Source of the DNA: DASPSM01 sp036008465
GTDB lineage: Bacteria; Planctomycetota; Planctomycetia; Planctomycetales; Planctomycetaceae
Assembly: GCA_036008465.1 (NCBI GenBank)
Contig: DASYNP010000172.1
Location: 8,726-72,725, forward strand
Length of the DNA: 64,000 bases
Direction: 5' to 3'
Shown: positions 1 through 7,402 of the stretch, piece after piece
How the letters are laid out: each line of letters opens with the position of its first letter
Position numbering within the stretch: the first letter of the stretch is position 1
The notes under the pieces: generated by a model
Told to the model about the DNA's origin: nothing
What the model saw: only the letters and a program-made list of their open reading frames with translations
Databases searched by the model: none
Position numbers and translations under genes: made by a program

Positions 1-15
1 TTACTTCTTTCCGCG

Positions 16-285
16 TTATTTCTTTCCCCTGGCTCCGTGGCCGCGGAACGTCCGGGAGGGGGCGAACTCTCCCAGCTTGTGTCCGACCATCTCCTCGGTG
101 ACGTAGACGCTGATGTGCTTACGGCCGTCGTGGACCAAGAACGTATGACCGACGAACTCGGGGGACACCGTCGAGCGGCGCGCCCAGGTTTTGATCGGCT
201 CTTTTTTCCCGGTCCCCGTCAGTCGCTCGACCTTCTTGAGCAGCTTTTCGTCGACAAACGGGCCTTTTTTTAGTGATCGTCCCAT
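16..285 (-). CDS. rpsS: 30S ribosomal protein S19
   Basis: S19 sits in the head of the 30S subunit and contacts 16S rRNA together with S13. The 89-residue product has the usual length and the family blocks: an N-terminal MGRSLKKGPF, a central THNGR-like segment (LVHDGRKHISVYV) and a basic tail. It lies 19 bp after rplB in the S10 operon; rplV should follow beyond the left edge. Oddity: the protein ends RGKK-stop, and the next four in-frame codons again read RGKK-stop (positions 1-15), so the last codons plus the stop are duplicated. Identification is certain. Confidence 0.98.
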   Translation of the reverse strand: MGRSLKKGPFVDEKLLKKVERLTGTGKKEPIKTWARRSTVSPEFVGHTFLVHDGRKHISVYVTEEMVGHKLGEFAPSRTFRGHGARGKK

Positions 286-304
286 TGGATTTCCCGGCTC
301 TGTG

Positions 305-1162
305 TCAGATCTTCAATTGCCCGTAACGACGTGACTTGCGGCGGCGAATGATGGCTTTTGATGACGGCTTGCGGCGTTTGCGCGTGCGTCCCCCCTTGGA
401 GAGCACTCCCGTGGGGCTGCAAGGATGGCGGCCGCCCGAGCTGCGTCCTTCGCCACCGCCCATCGGGTGGGCCACCGGGTTCATGGCCACGCCGCGAACA
501 TGCGGGCGTCGGCCCATCCACCGCTTCCGGCCGGCCTTGCCGATCGAGACGTTGATATGGTCGGCGTTGCCGATCACTCCTACCGTCGCGCGGCACGCGC
601 TCGGGAGCCGCCGCACTTCGCCCGAGGGGAGCGTGATCTGGGCCCACTTTCCCTCGCGAGCGTTCATCACTGCATGGACGCCGGCCGTGCGGCACAGCTG
701 GCCACCGCTGCCCGGCTGCATTTCGATGCAATGGACTTGCGTGCCCGGCGGTATCTTTTCCAAGGGCATCGCGTTGCCCACATTGGGCTCGACGTCGAGG
801 CCGCTTTGGACCTTGTCGCCGACCTTTAGGCCTTCCGGGGCGAGGATGTATCGCTTTTCGCCGTCGGCATAATGCAACAGCGCGATTCGGGCCGAACGAT
901 TCGGGTCGTATTCGATGAAGGCGACCTTCGCGGGGACTCCGTCCTTGTCCCGGTCGAAGTCGATCATCCGGTAGATCTTCTTGTGCCCGCCGCCCCGATG
1001 TCGGGCGGTGATGCGGCCCTGGAAGTTGCGGCCGCCCTTCTTCTTCATTCGGAACGAGAGGAGCTTCTCCGGCTCTTTCTTCGGATCGGTGATCTCGGCA
1101 AAATCGCTCACCGAGCCCGCGCGGCGGCCCGGCGAAGTCGGTTTGTAGGTTCGTATGCCCAT
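305..1162 (-). CDS. rplB: 50S ribosomal protein L2
   Basis: L2 is a primary 23S rRNA-binding protein needed for subunit association and close to the peptidyl-transferase centre. The 285-residue product starts MGIRTYKPTSPGRR and has the typical L2 blocks: GRNFQGRITARHRGGGHK, the KRRWMGRRPHVRGVAMNPV segment with the conserved histidine near residue 230, and the basic Ser/Lys-rich C-terminus. The length is slightly above the usual 275. It lies 23 bp downstream of rplW and 19 bp upstream of rpsS in the S10 operon. Confidence 0.98.
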   Translation of the reverse strand: MGIRTYKPTSPGRRAGSVSDFAEITDPKKEPEKLLSFRMKKKGGRNFQGRITARHRGGGHKKIYRMIDFDRDKDGVPAKVAFIEYDPNRSARIALLHYADGEKRYILAPEGLKVGDKVQSGLDVEPNVGNAMPLEKIPPGTQVHCIEMQPGSGGQLCRTAGVHAVMNAREGKWAQITLPSGEVRRLPSACRATVGVIGNADHINVSIGKAGRKRWMGRRPHVRGVAMNPVAHPMGGGEGRSSGGRHPCSPTGVLSKGGRTRKRRKPSSKAIIRRRKSRRYGQLKI

Positions 1163-1185
1163 CGCAATAATCCTCGCGCTCTATC

Positions 1186-1494
1186 TCAGAAGAAGACGAT
1201 CCGGTCTTCGGGATTCAGCTCGACGATGGCCTTCTTCCACGACGCGGTTTTGCCGGCCTTGAGTCGGTGACGACGTGTCTTGCCTTTGCGGTTCTGCGTG
1301 CGAACCTTGAGGACGCGGACGCTCCACAGCTCCTCGACGGCGTGCTTGATCTCGCTCTTGGTCGCCATCGGGGCAACGCTGAAGGTATACGCGTTGTGAC
1401 GCTCCGAGACGTGCGTACCCTTTTCCGTCACCAAGGGGTGCAACACCACCTGGTACGGTTCCAACTTGATCTTTGCGGGAGTTGCCTCGGCCAT
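1186..1494 (-). CDS. rplW: 50S ribosomal protein L23
   Basis: L23 binds 23S rRNA at the exit tunnel and serves as docking site for trigger factor and SRP. The 102-residue protein has the family pattern: YQVVLHPLVTEKGT near residue 17, a central helix (KSEIKHAVEELW), and VRTQNRKGKTRRHR, the basic extension that enters the rRNA. Only 6 bp separate it from rplD upstream, so the two are co-translated within the S10 operon. Confidence 0.97.
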   Translation of the reverse strand: MAEATPAKIKLEPYQVVLHPLVTEKGTHVSERHNAYTFSVAPMATKSEIKHAVEELWSVRVLKVRTQNRKGKTRRHRLKAGKTASWKKAIVELNPEDRIVFF

Positions 1495-1500
1495 CGTTCG

Positions 1501-2169
1501 TTATCCTTTTGCAGCGGCCGGCTTCTTGGAGCCCTGATTCCGCAGCCGGTCGAACGCGCTCCGCGTCAGAATCAACTGCCGCTGGTGCAACAGGTCGTAG
1601 GCATTGAGGTCGTCGCAACTGGAGATCCACAACGTCGGGATGTTGCGGCCCGACCGCCAGACCTTCGCGTCGTGCACCTCGGTCGCCAACAAACAGCTCG
1701 TCTCAGTGAGCCCCAGCGATTTCAACATCCCCGCGATCGCCTTGGTCTTGGGCTCAGGGATCGATAGCTCATTGAGCAGCGTCACCTGCTCATCGATGAA
1801 TTTGCTCAACAGGGCCATCCGCGTTGCCAAACGCACGGCCTTCTTCGGCAGGCGATAGCTGTAATCGATCGGGTAGCGGGCGTGTGCCCGGCCGCCGCCC
1901 CGCCGAACGCCGGTTCGCAGCGTGCCGGCGCGAGCCCGACCGGTGCCCTTCTGCCGGTAGAGCTTTTTGGTGCTGCCTTCGGTCTGGGCGCGGTTGCGGT
2001 TTTGCACGGTGCCAACCCGGCGGTTGGCCTCGTACATCACCACCACGTCATGCAGCAGTTGTTTGTTAATTCCCGGGGCCAGTTCGTCCGCATCGAAATT
2101 CACGGTGCCGACCGATTGCCCGGTCTTGTCGCGAACCGCCACTGTGATTTTGGATTTTGTTTCCGCCAT
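1501..2169 (-). CDS. rplD: 50S ribosomal protein L4
   Basis: L4 is an assembly-initiating 23S rRNA-binding protein whose loop lines the exit tunnel; in E. coli it also represses its own operon. The 222-residue product carries the diagnostic loop RQKGTGRARAGTLRTGVRRGGG at about residues 72-94, followed by the DYSYRLPKK segment. The C-terminal globular part is more divergent, as is usual for the family. It lies 31 bp after rplC. I see no clear E. coli-type L4-binding leader in front of rpsJ, so autoregulation is unknown here. Confidence 0.97.
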   Translation of the reverse strand: MAETKSKITVAVRDKTGQSVGTVNFDADELAPGINKQLLHDVVVMYEANRRVGTVQNRNRAQTEGSTKKLYRQKGTGRARAGTLRTGVRRGGGRAHARYPIDYSYRLPKKAVRLATRMALLSKFIDEQVTLLNELSIPEPKTKAIAGMLKSLGLTETSCLLATEVHDAKVWRSGRNIPTLWISSCDDLNAYDLLHQRQLILTRSAFDRLRNQGSKKPAAAKG

Positions 2170-2200
2170 TGCTGTTCACCCGCCAAACGGGAGTTTTCGC

Positions 2201-2914
2201 CTACGCCTTGTGGCCCTTTTTCGCGTGCTTCTTGGTCGGCCGGATCATCACCCAGCCGCCGGTGGGGCCGGGAACTGCCCCCTCGACGAGCAGCATGTTC
2301 GTTTCCGCGTCGAACTTGAACACCGAGATATTTCGCATGGTGACCTGTTCGCCGCCGTACCGGCCTGGCATCCGTTTGCCCTTAACGACGCGGGACGGGT
2401 CGGCGCTGGCGCCGATCGAGCCGCCGTGCCGGTGCATACGCTTGACTCCGTGAGTGGCGCCCTGGCCCTGAAAGTTGTGTCGCTTCATCGCGCCGGTATG
2501 CCCGCGACCCTTGGTGATTCCGATCAGGTCGACGCGGGGCACCTCGCTGAGAACCGAGAGGTTGACCGTTCCCCCAACCTCGAGCCCGTGAGGATCTCCG
2601 TCGGTGCGGAACTCGCGGATGAAGCGTTTCGGCTCGCAGTTGGCCTTGGCGACGGCCGGCAATCCCCGAGCAGTCCGTCGCTTTTGCCGGTGTCCATCGA
2701 GGTTGGCGACCTGGCCGCGTTCGGCCCGGCTGGCTTGTTTTCGTTTCTTGTCGGCGAAACCCAGTTGGACTGCCTCGTAGCCGTCGTTCTCCTTGGTGCG
2801 AACGGCCAACACCGTGCACGGACCGGCCTCGATCACGGTGACCGCGTGGAGGTTCCCCTCCGCGTCGTACACCTGCGTCATGCCGACTTTGCGGCCCAAT
2901 ATTCCCATTCGCAT
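2201..2914 (-). CDS. rplC: 50S ribosomal protein L3
   Basis: L3 binds 23S rRNA near the peptidyl-transferase centre and is one of the earliest assembly proteins. The product starts MRMGILGRKVGMTQ, which aligns with the usual start two residues before the GxLGxKxGMTQ block, so I choose the ATG at 2914 (237 aa) over a longer in-frame extension upstream. The conserved FQGQGATHG and HRHGGSIGASADPSRVVKG segments are present around residues 145-180. The SD is weak. It is separated from rpsJ by an atypical 375-bp spacer. Confidence 0.96.
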   Translation of the reverse strand: MRMGILGRKVGMTQVYDAEGNLHAVTVIEAGPCTVLAVRTKENDGYEAVQLGFADKKRKQASRAERGQVANLDGHRQKRRTARGLPAVAKANCEPKRFIREFRTDGDPHGLEVGGTVNLSVLSEVPRVDLIGITKGRGHTGAMKRHNFQGQGATHGVKRMHRHGGSIGASADPSRVVKGKRMPGRYGGEQVTMRNISVFKFDAETNMLLVEGAVPGPTGGWVMIRPTKKHAKKGHKA

Positions 2915-3289
2915 GGCGGAAACGTCCCAACGATGCGATTTCGATCTGTCGATTTCCGACGCCGGATGAGCCAGGCAAGGTCGACAAGCCGAAACTGTTA
3001 TTTTCTGTTTCAATGTTGTGCGACGGCACAGGTGCCGTGGCACTCGTGCGGCAGCACTTCGATTCGTAGCGGCAAAGCCGAGAGGCTGCCGTTGAGTCGT
3101 GGTCCGGGGCAGTTCGGCGAGCACCGCGATCGATCGCGCTTGCCTGAGATCACTTCTGATCAGCGACTCGGCCAGCGGGCGCGCCTCAAGCGGCCCGACG
3201 ATCGCAGTTCGACGTCAGCTTTGACGAAAAGTCCGCGCCGGGCACCCAGCGCGGAATTTGTCAGCACTGACGTTCGACGTTGTTCGCCC
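2915..3289 (-). promoter_or_regulatory. Long rpsJ-rplC spacer
   Basis: No convincing gene is visible in this 375-bp spacer. In most bacteria rpsJ and rplC are only tens of bases apart. On the coding strand it contains a GC-rich hairpin followed by a short T-run just after rpsJ (3227-3255), then small palindromes of the GTGCCACGGCAC type around 3024-3053, then an AT-rich patch (about 2995-3012) that could hold a promoter. A separate or attenuated supply of the downstream genes is an inference from this layout. Confidence 0.5.
3227..3255 (-). terminator. Terminator-like hairpin after rpsJ
   Basis: On the minus strand a seven-base-pair GC-rich stem (TCCGCGC with GCGCGGA, 10-base loop) is followed directly by ACTTTT. 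It lies 35 bp after the rpsJ stop and about 310 bp before rplC. It has the form of a weak intrinsic terminator or attenuator inside the S10 operon. Confidence 0.5.
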
Positions 3290-3622
3290 TCAACCTCCCC
3301 CCGCAGACGCTTTGATCTTGATGTCGACGCCGGCTGGCAGCGACAGCTTGTTCAACGCGTCAATCGTCTTTCCCGTCGGCTGGATGATGTCAATCAATCG
3401 TTTGTGGGTGCGAATCTCGAACTGCTCACGGGATTTCTTGTCAATGTGTGGACTGCGCAGCACCGTGTAGCGTTCGATGCGAGTGGGCAGCGGAATCGGA
3501 CCGTGCACGACTGCTCCGGTTCTCTTTGCCGTGTCGACAATTTCGGATGCCGACTGATCGAGAACGGAATGGTCGTACGCTTCCATCCGAATCCGGATGC
3601 GCTCCTGGCTCCCGCCGGCCAC
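3290..3622 (-). CDS. rpsJ: 30S ribosomal protein S10
   Basis: S10 is part of the 30S head and, with NusB, also an antitermination factor. The 110-residue product has the family core (IRIRMEAYDHSVLD, the GPIPLPTRIERYTVLRSPH loop, RTHKRLIDI) with a short N-terminal extension and a Gly-rich C-terminus. It is the first gene of the S10 operon here. A strong promoter lies about 70-95 bp upstream, giving a leader of roughly 60 nt that begins with a small hairpin (3667-3679). EF-Tu and EF-G genes do not precede it; an EF-G gene is found at 48148-50295 instead. Confidence 0.98.
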   Translation of the reverse strand: MAGGSQERIRIRMEAYDHSVLDQSASEIVDTAKRTGAVVHGPIPLPTRIERYTVLRSPHIDKKSREQFEIRTHKRLIDIIQPTGKTIDALNKLSLPAGVDIKIKASAGGG

Positions 3623-3688
3623 TCAAACTCTCCCGTGCAAATGATTTACGTCACTTCGCCCAAGCTCCCGCGATGCGGGAAACCGGCG

Positions 3689-3717
3689 ATCTTAGTTGTG
3701 TCCCAATTCTTTGTCAA
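3689..3717 (-). promoter_or_regulatory. Sigma70 promoter of the S10 operon
   Basis: Reading the minus strand, TTGACA (3717-3712) is followed after exactly 17 bases by TAAGAT (3694-3689). This is a perfect -35 box with near-consensus -10 and ideal spacing. The predicted start is near 3682, leaving about 60 nt of leader before rpsJ, with the palindrome CCCGCATCGCGGG at 3667-3679 close to the 5' end. Confidence 0.8.
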
Positions 3718-3917
3718 GAAACTGACTGGCAGATTGTGCTTACGTCGCCAGATCTTTTTCGTTGGCGAGCATCGAATCTAGTGTCGGCGCATTGCCAGCT
3801 CAGCAAGGCGACGTCTGTCCGGCGAAGCGACCGCTGATTCGTCATTTTTCATGACCTCCGCTATGCTTGGCTGCTCCGCATTTTCTCCTTTTTCGTTCCC
3901 CGCCGGGCAGCCTGCCA

Positions 3918-4919
3918 ATGCCAGTCGCGTTAATTACCCCCGAAGAAATGATCAGTAACCCGGGGCCTGAGGCCCAGATCCTGCGCGAGGCTGGCTTCGA
4001 CGTTCGCTATCCCGCTGACCCGACCTTTACTCGCGGGCTAGGAACAGAAGACGAAACGATTCGCGCCCTCCGCGGTGTCAGTGCGTTGGTGGCCGGCGGC
4101 GAATGGCTCACCGAAAAGGTATTTGCTGCAGTTCCCGAGTTGCGAGTGGTTGCCCGGGCGGGCGTCGGTTACGACCGCGTTGACGTTGTGGCTGCCACCC
4201 GGCACGGGGTTGCCGTCACGATCACGCCGACCGCAAATCATGCCGCCGTCGCCGAACACACCCTGGCGTTGCTATTCGGCGTAACCCGGCAGATCGCGAT
4301 TAGCGACCGGACCATGCGAGCCGGCCATTGGACCCGTCGGCGATTGTCGCCCGTGCGAGGGCGGACAATTGGACTCGTCGGCCTGGGGCGCATTGGGCGG
4401 AGCACGGCCGTCCGGTGTGCCGCTTTGGGAATGAAGGTGATCGCCTACGAAGTGAAGCCCGATGTCACGTTTGTCAAAGAGCACGGAATCGACCTGGTGA
4501 GCTTCGAGGCGCTTTTGAAGCAATCCGACTTCGTCAGCCTGCACTGTCCACTCACTGAGGAGACGCGGGGCCTGATGAACGCGGCTGCCTTCGCGAAGAT
4601 GAAACCGGGCAGCCTGTTCATCAACACGGCCCGTGGCGGACTGGTCGTCGAGTCGGACCTGATTGCCGCCTTGCAGTCGGATCATTTGGGGGGCGCGGGG
4701 CTGGACGTCTTCGAGAAGGAGCCGCCCGACCCGAAAAATCCGCTGTTCCAGATGGATCAGGTCGTCGTTACTCCCCACGTGGGAGGCGGTGACGCGCAGT
4801 CGATCGCCGACATGGGGGCCGAGGCCGCGCGCTGCATCGTCGCCTTATCTCGCGGTGAGTGGCCGGAGGGCGCCGTCGTCAACGACTCGCTCAAGGGCGG
4901 CTGGCGTTGGAGTCGCTAA
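3918..4919 (+). CDS. D-2-hydroxyacid (phosphoglycerate-type) dehydrogenase
   Basis: A cytoplasmic NAD-dependent oxidoreductase of the D-isomer 2-hydroxyacid dehydrogenase family, related to SerA. The 333-residue product from the ATG at 3918 has the substrate domain first and then the Rossmann fold with GLVGLGRIG (about residue 150). The catalytic set is present: Arg in NTARGG, Glu in DVFEKEPP and His in TPHVGG. It lacks the C-terminal ACT or intervening domains of full-length SerA, so the substrate (3-phosphoglycerate or another hydroxyacid) is open. A TTG 51 bp upstream is possible, but the ATG fits the family start. A TATGCT -10-like box lies at 3862-3867. Confidence 0.88.
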   Translation: MPVALITPEEMISNPGPEAQILREAGFDVRYPADPTFTRGLGTEDETIRALRGVSALVAGGEWLTEKVFAAVPELRVVARAGVGYDRVDVVAATRHGVAVTITPTANHAAVAEHTLALLFGVTRQIAISDRTMRAGHWTRRRLSPVRGRTIGLVGLGRIGRSTAVRCAALGMKVIAYEVKPDVTFVKEHGIDLVSFEALLKQSDFVSLHCPLTEETRGLMNAAAFAKMKPGSLFINTARGGLVVESDLIAALQSDHLGGAGLDVFEKEPPDPKNPLFQMDQVVVTPHVGGGDAQSIADMGAEAARCIVALSRGEWPEGAVVNDSLKGGWRWSR

Positions 4920-4925
4920 CTCGAG

Positions 4926-7226
4926 TTACGGATGCGCCGTCGCCGGACTCGACGCGGCAAGGCGCCCGTTTTCCGGCTGCACCAATGTCGCCGGCTCTTC
5001 GGCCGTTACCGTGACTTTGACCGCCTTGAAGGCGGGCGTTTTCGAGAGCGGATCGACGTCGCGACCGACCAGCACGTTTGCTTCGGGGTAATACATCAGA
5101 GCGTTGCCCGCGCGGATGTCGAACGCGCGGACGAGCACGTAGCGCATCTCGCCAGTCGTGCTGCGGACGCGCACGCGCTGATCGATCGACAGCCCGCGCT
5201 GCCGCAGATCTTCGGGATTCATCAAGATCACGTCGCGCCGCTCCTGCCCGCGGTAGAGATCCTCATCGTCGTAGACGACCGTGTTGAACTGGCCTTCCGA
5301 GCGGATCGTCATCAAAGTCAGGTGGTCGGCGGCTCCGTTGGTTCGGCCGTTGCCGCGATTGTCCCCGTTAGTGGCTTCGTCATCGCCCTCGGGAGATTCG
5401 ACGAGCGAAACCGCGCGGAACCGCGCCTTGCCCGACGGCGTTCCAAAACGATAGTCGTCGACCGCGCGGCCGGGGATATGAAACTCCTTGCGCGTGGCGT
5501 CGATCTGGGCGATGGGGGCATAGTCGGGGATCAGCTCGGCAATCAGTTGGCGCACGGCGGCGTGGTTTGAGAGTTGGTCCCAGTCCAAGCACTTGTTTTC
5601 TGCGAGCAGTCCGCGGCCGATGGCGGAGAGAATCGAGACCTCGCTGCGCGGCCCGGCAAAGCGCGGCGCGCCGCCGTCGCTCATGCGGACGTAGCTGAAC
5701 ATCGACTCTTGTGTCGTGGGCTCCGGTTCTTCATCTCGCGGCAAGACGGGCAGAAGCAGCGTTTCCCGACCCGTTCCCCAGGCGTGCCCCGTGTTGAGCG
5801 TGGTCGAAAGCTGCACGACCAGACCGATTTTTTGGATCGCTTCGGTGGCAAAACGGGAATCCGGGTTGCTGCCGAACAGATTTCCGCCCAGGCAGACGGC
5901 GACGTCCATTTCGCCTCGGGCGGCCGCCTCGACGCAGGCCATCGTGTCGTAGCCGGGCGACCGCGGAGCCTGTACGCCCAATTTTTGTTCGAAGCGTTCG
6001 AGCAACGCCTGTTTGAGCGTCGGCGTGACGCCAACCGAGCCCATCCCCTGGACGTTGCTGTGTCCGCGAATGGGCATCAGTCCGCCTGCCCCATGCCGGC
6101 CGACAGCGCCGCAGAGCAAAGCCAGGTCGGCGAGGGCCTGCACGGTCTCCGTGCCATTCAGGTGATGCGTAATACCCATTGCCCAAGCGATGATCGGTCG
6201 CTTGGCGCCCACGTAAAGGTCGGCGATCCGTTCGATCGTCGCGCGATCGACTCCGGAACGCTCGACGATGTCGCTCCACGCGGTCCCCTCAACTCGTGCG
6301 CGGAACTCACCAAAGCCCTCCGTGTGCGAGTCGATGAATGACTGCGCTTGCAGGCCTCGTTCGAGGATTGATTTGGCAAGCCCAAGAAACAATGCGAGAT
6401 CGCCCCCAATGTGCGGCTGCACGTAAAGGCTGGCGATCTCGGACCCGAAGAGCAGGCTGCGAACGTCGCTGGGTACTCGAAAGTTCAGCAATCCCAGCTC
6501 GCGAACGGGATTGATCACGATCACCTTTCCACCGCGGCGGCGGACGGTCATCAGCGATTTCATCAGCCTCGGGTGGTTCGACGCCGGATTGGCCCCCACC
6601 AAGAGAAACAGGTCCGCGTGCTCTACGTCCTCGAGCTTCACCGTCGCGACGCTGCTGCCGATCGTGGTCGAGAGACCGACGCCGCTGGCTTGATGACAGT
6701 AGAAGGAGCAGTTGTTGACGTAGTTCGTGCCGAACAGGCGGGCCAAAAGCTGCAGCAGGAAGCCGGCTTCGTTCGAGGAACGCCCGCTGGCGTAAAAGAA
6801 GCTGCGTGTCGGGCCCGCCGCTCGCAAGGCTGCAATGATTTTCGCGAGCGCTTCGTCCCAGGAGATGGAGCGATAGTTTCTTGACCCAGGCGTGAGCACG
6901 ACCGGCTCGATCAGCCGGCCGCAATGCTCAAGCTGGCGCGAGGAGAGGGCCCGCAGCTTTGGCACGTCCATCTGTTCAAAGAACTCGCGACGGATCGCCC
7001 CCTGCATATCGGAGGCCATCGCCTGCACCGACTTCTTGCAGACTTCGGGAAAGTAGCCGGCCTCGTTGACCATGCCACCGAGCTGGCCGCCCATCCCGAC
7101 CGCGCAGGTCTTGCACGCGTTCTTCGAGCGCAGCGCCTTCCACATCGGCCACCAGCCGACGCGATTGGCCAACTTGAGCGTGTAGCCGATGGCTCTCCAG
7201 CCACCACCGCTTTTCGGACGCCTCAT
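4926..7226 (-). CDS. FdhF/YdeP-family molybdopterin oxidoreductase
   Basis: A cytoplasmic molybdenum-bis-MGD enzyme of the YdeP branch of the formate dehydrogenase superfamily; physiological substrates of this branch are poorly known (E. coli YdeP is linked to acid resistance). With the start at 7226 (ATG, MRRPKSGGGW) it has 766 residues, matching the family. A CxxC plus downstream Cys motif near the N-terminus (CKTC, then PEVC) would hold an Fe-S cluster. NNCSFYCHQ places a Cys where FdhF has selenocysteine as Mo ligand. The GMGITHHLNGT and RGHSNVQGMG blocks and the C-terminal MopB-binding domain are present. It is convergent with the dehydrogenase gene and divergent from the phosphatase gene. 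Longer starts would overlap that neighbour. Confidence 0.9.
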   Translation of the reverse strand: MRRPKSGGGWRAIGYTLKLANRVGWWPMWKALRSKNACKTCAVGMGGQLGGMVNEAGYFPEVCKKSVQAMASDMQGAIRREFFEQMDVPKLRALSSRQLEHCGRLIEPVVLTPGSRNYRSISWDEALAKIIAALRAAGPTRSFFYASGRSSNEAGFLLQLLARLFGTNYVNNCSFYCHQASGVGLSTTIGSSVATVKLEDVEHADLFLLVGANPASNHPRLMKSLMTVRRRGGKVIVINPVRELGLLNFRVPSDVRSLLFGSEIASLYVQPHIGGDLALFLGLAKSILERGLQAQSFIDSHTEGFGEFRARVEGTAWSDIVERSGVDRATIERIADLYVGAKRPIIAWAMGITHHLNGTETVQALADLALLCGAVGRHGAGGLMPIRGHSNVQGMGSVGVTPTLKQALLERFEQKLGVQAPRSPGYDTMACVEAAARGEMDVAVCLGGNLFGSNPDSRFATEAIQKIGLVVQLSTTLNTGHAWGTGRETLLLPVLPRDEEPEPTTQESMFSYVRMSDGGAPRFAGPRSEVSILSAIGRGLLAENKCLDWDQLSNHAAVRQLIAELIPDYAPIAQIDATRKEFHIPGRAVDDYRFGTPSGKARFRAVSLVESPEGDDEATNGDNRGNGRTNGAADHLTLMTIRSEGQFNTVVYDDEDLYRGQERRDVILMNPEDLRQRGLSIDQRVRVRSTTGEMRYVLVRAFDIRAGNALMYYPEANVLVGRDVDPLSKTPAFKAVKVTVTAEEPATLVQPENGRLAASSPATAHP

Positions 7227-7402
7227 AAATCCGCTCGTGTGCTCATCAGCAAGTCTACGCGCAACGATGGTCCGTGAACCGACAGAGCCCTTCATCCATC
7301 GTGCAATTTCAATTCTAGCAGCTGATTGCCAAAATGGCCGCACGCGCTGTGTCGGCTCATGCGGCCGGATAGCCGCCTCGCATTCTGCCTGCAAGGTGCA
7401 CC

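Noticed and set aside
3038..3053. Sigma54-like TGGCAC-N-GGCA sequence on the plus strand
   Set aside because: Spacing fits, but the -12 box is weak and no plus-strand gene follows within 860 bp; it is inside the rpsJ-rplC spacer of minus-strand genes.
1967..3781. 604-codon plus-strand frame across rplC-rpsJ
   Set aside because: Antisense to well-identified ribosomal protein genes and without recognisable features.
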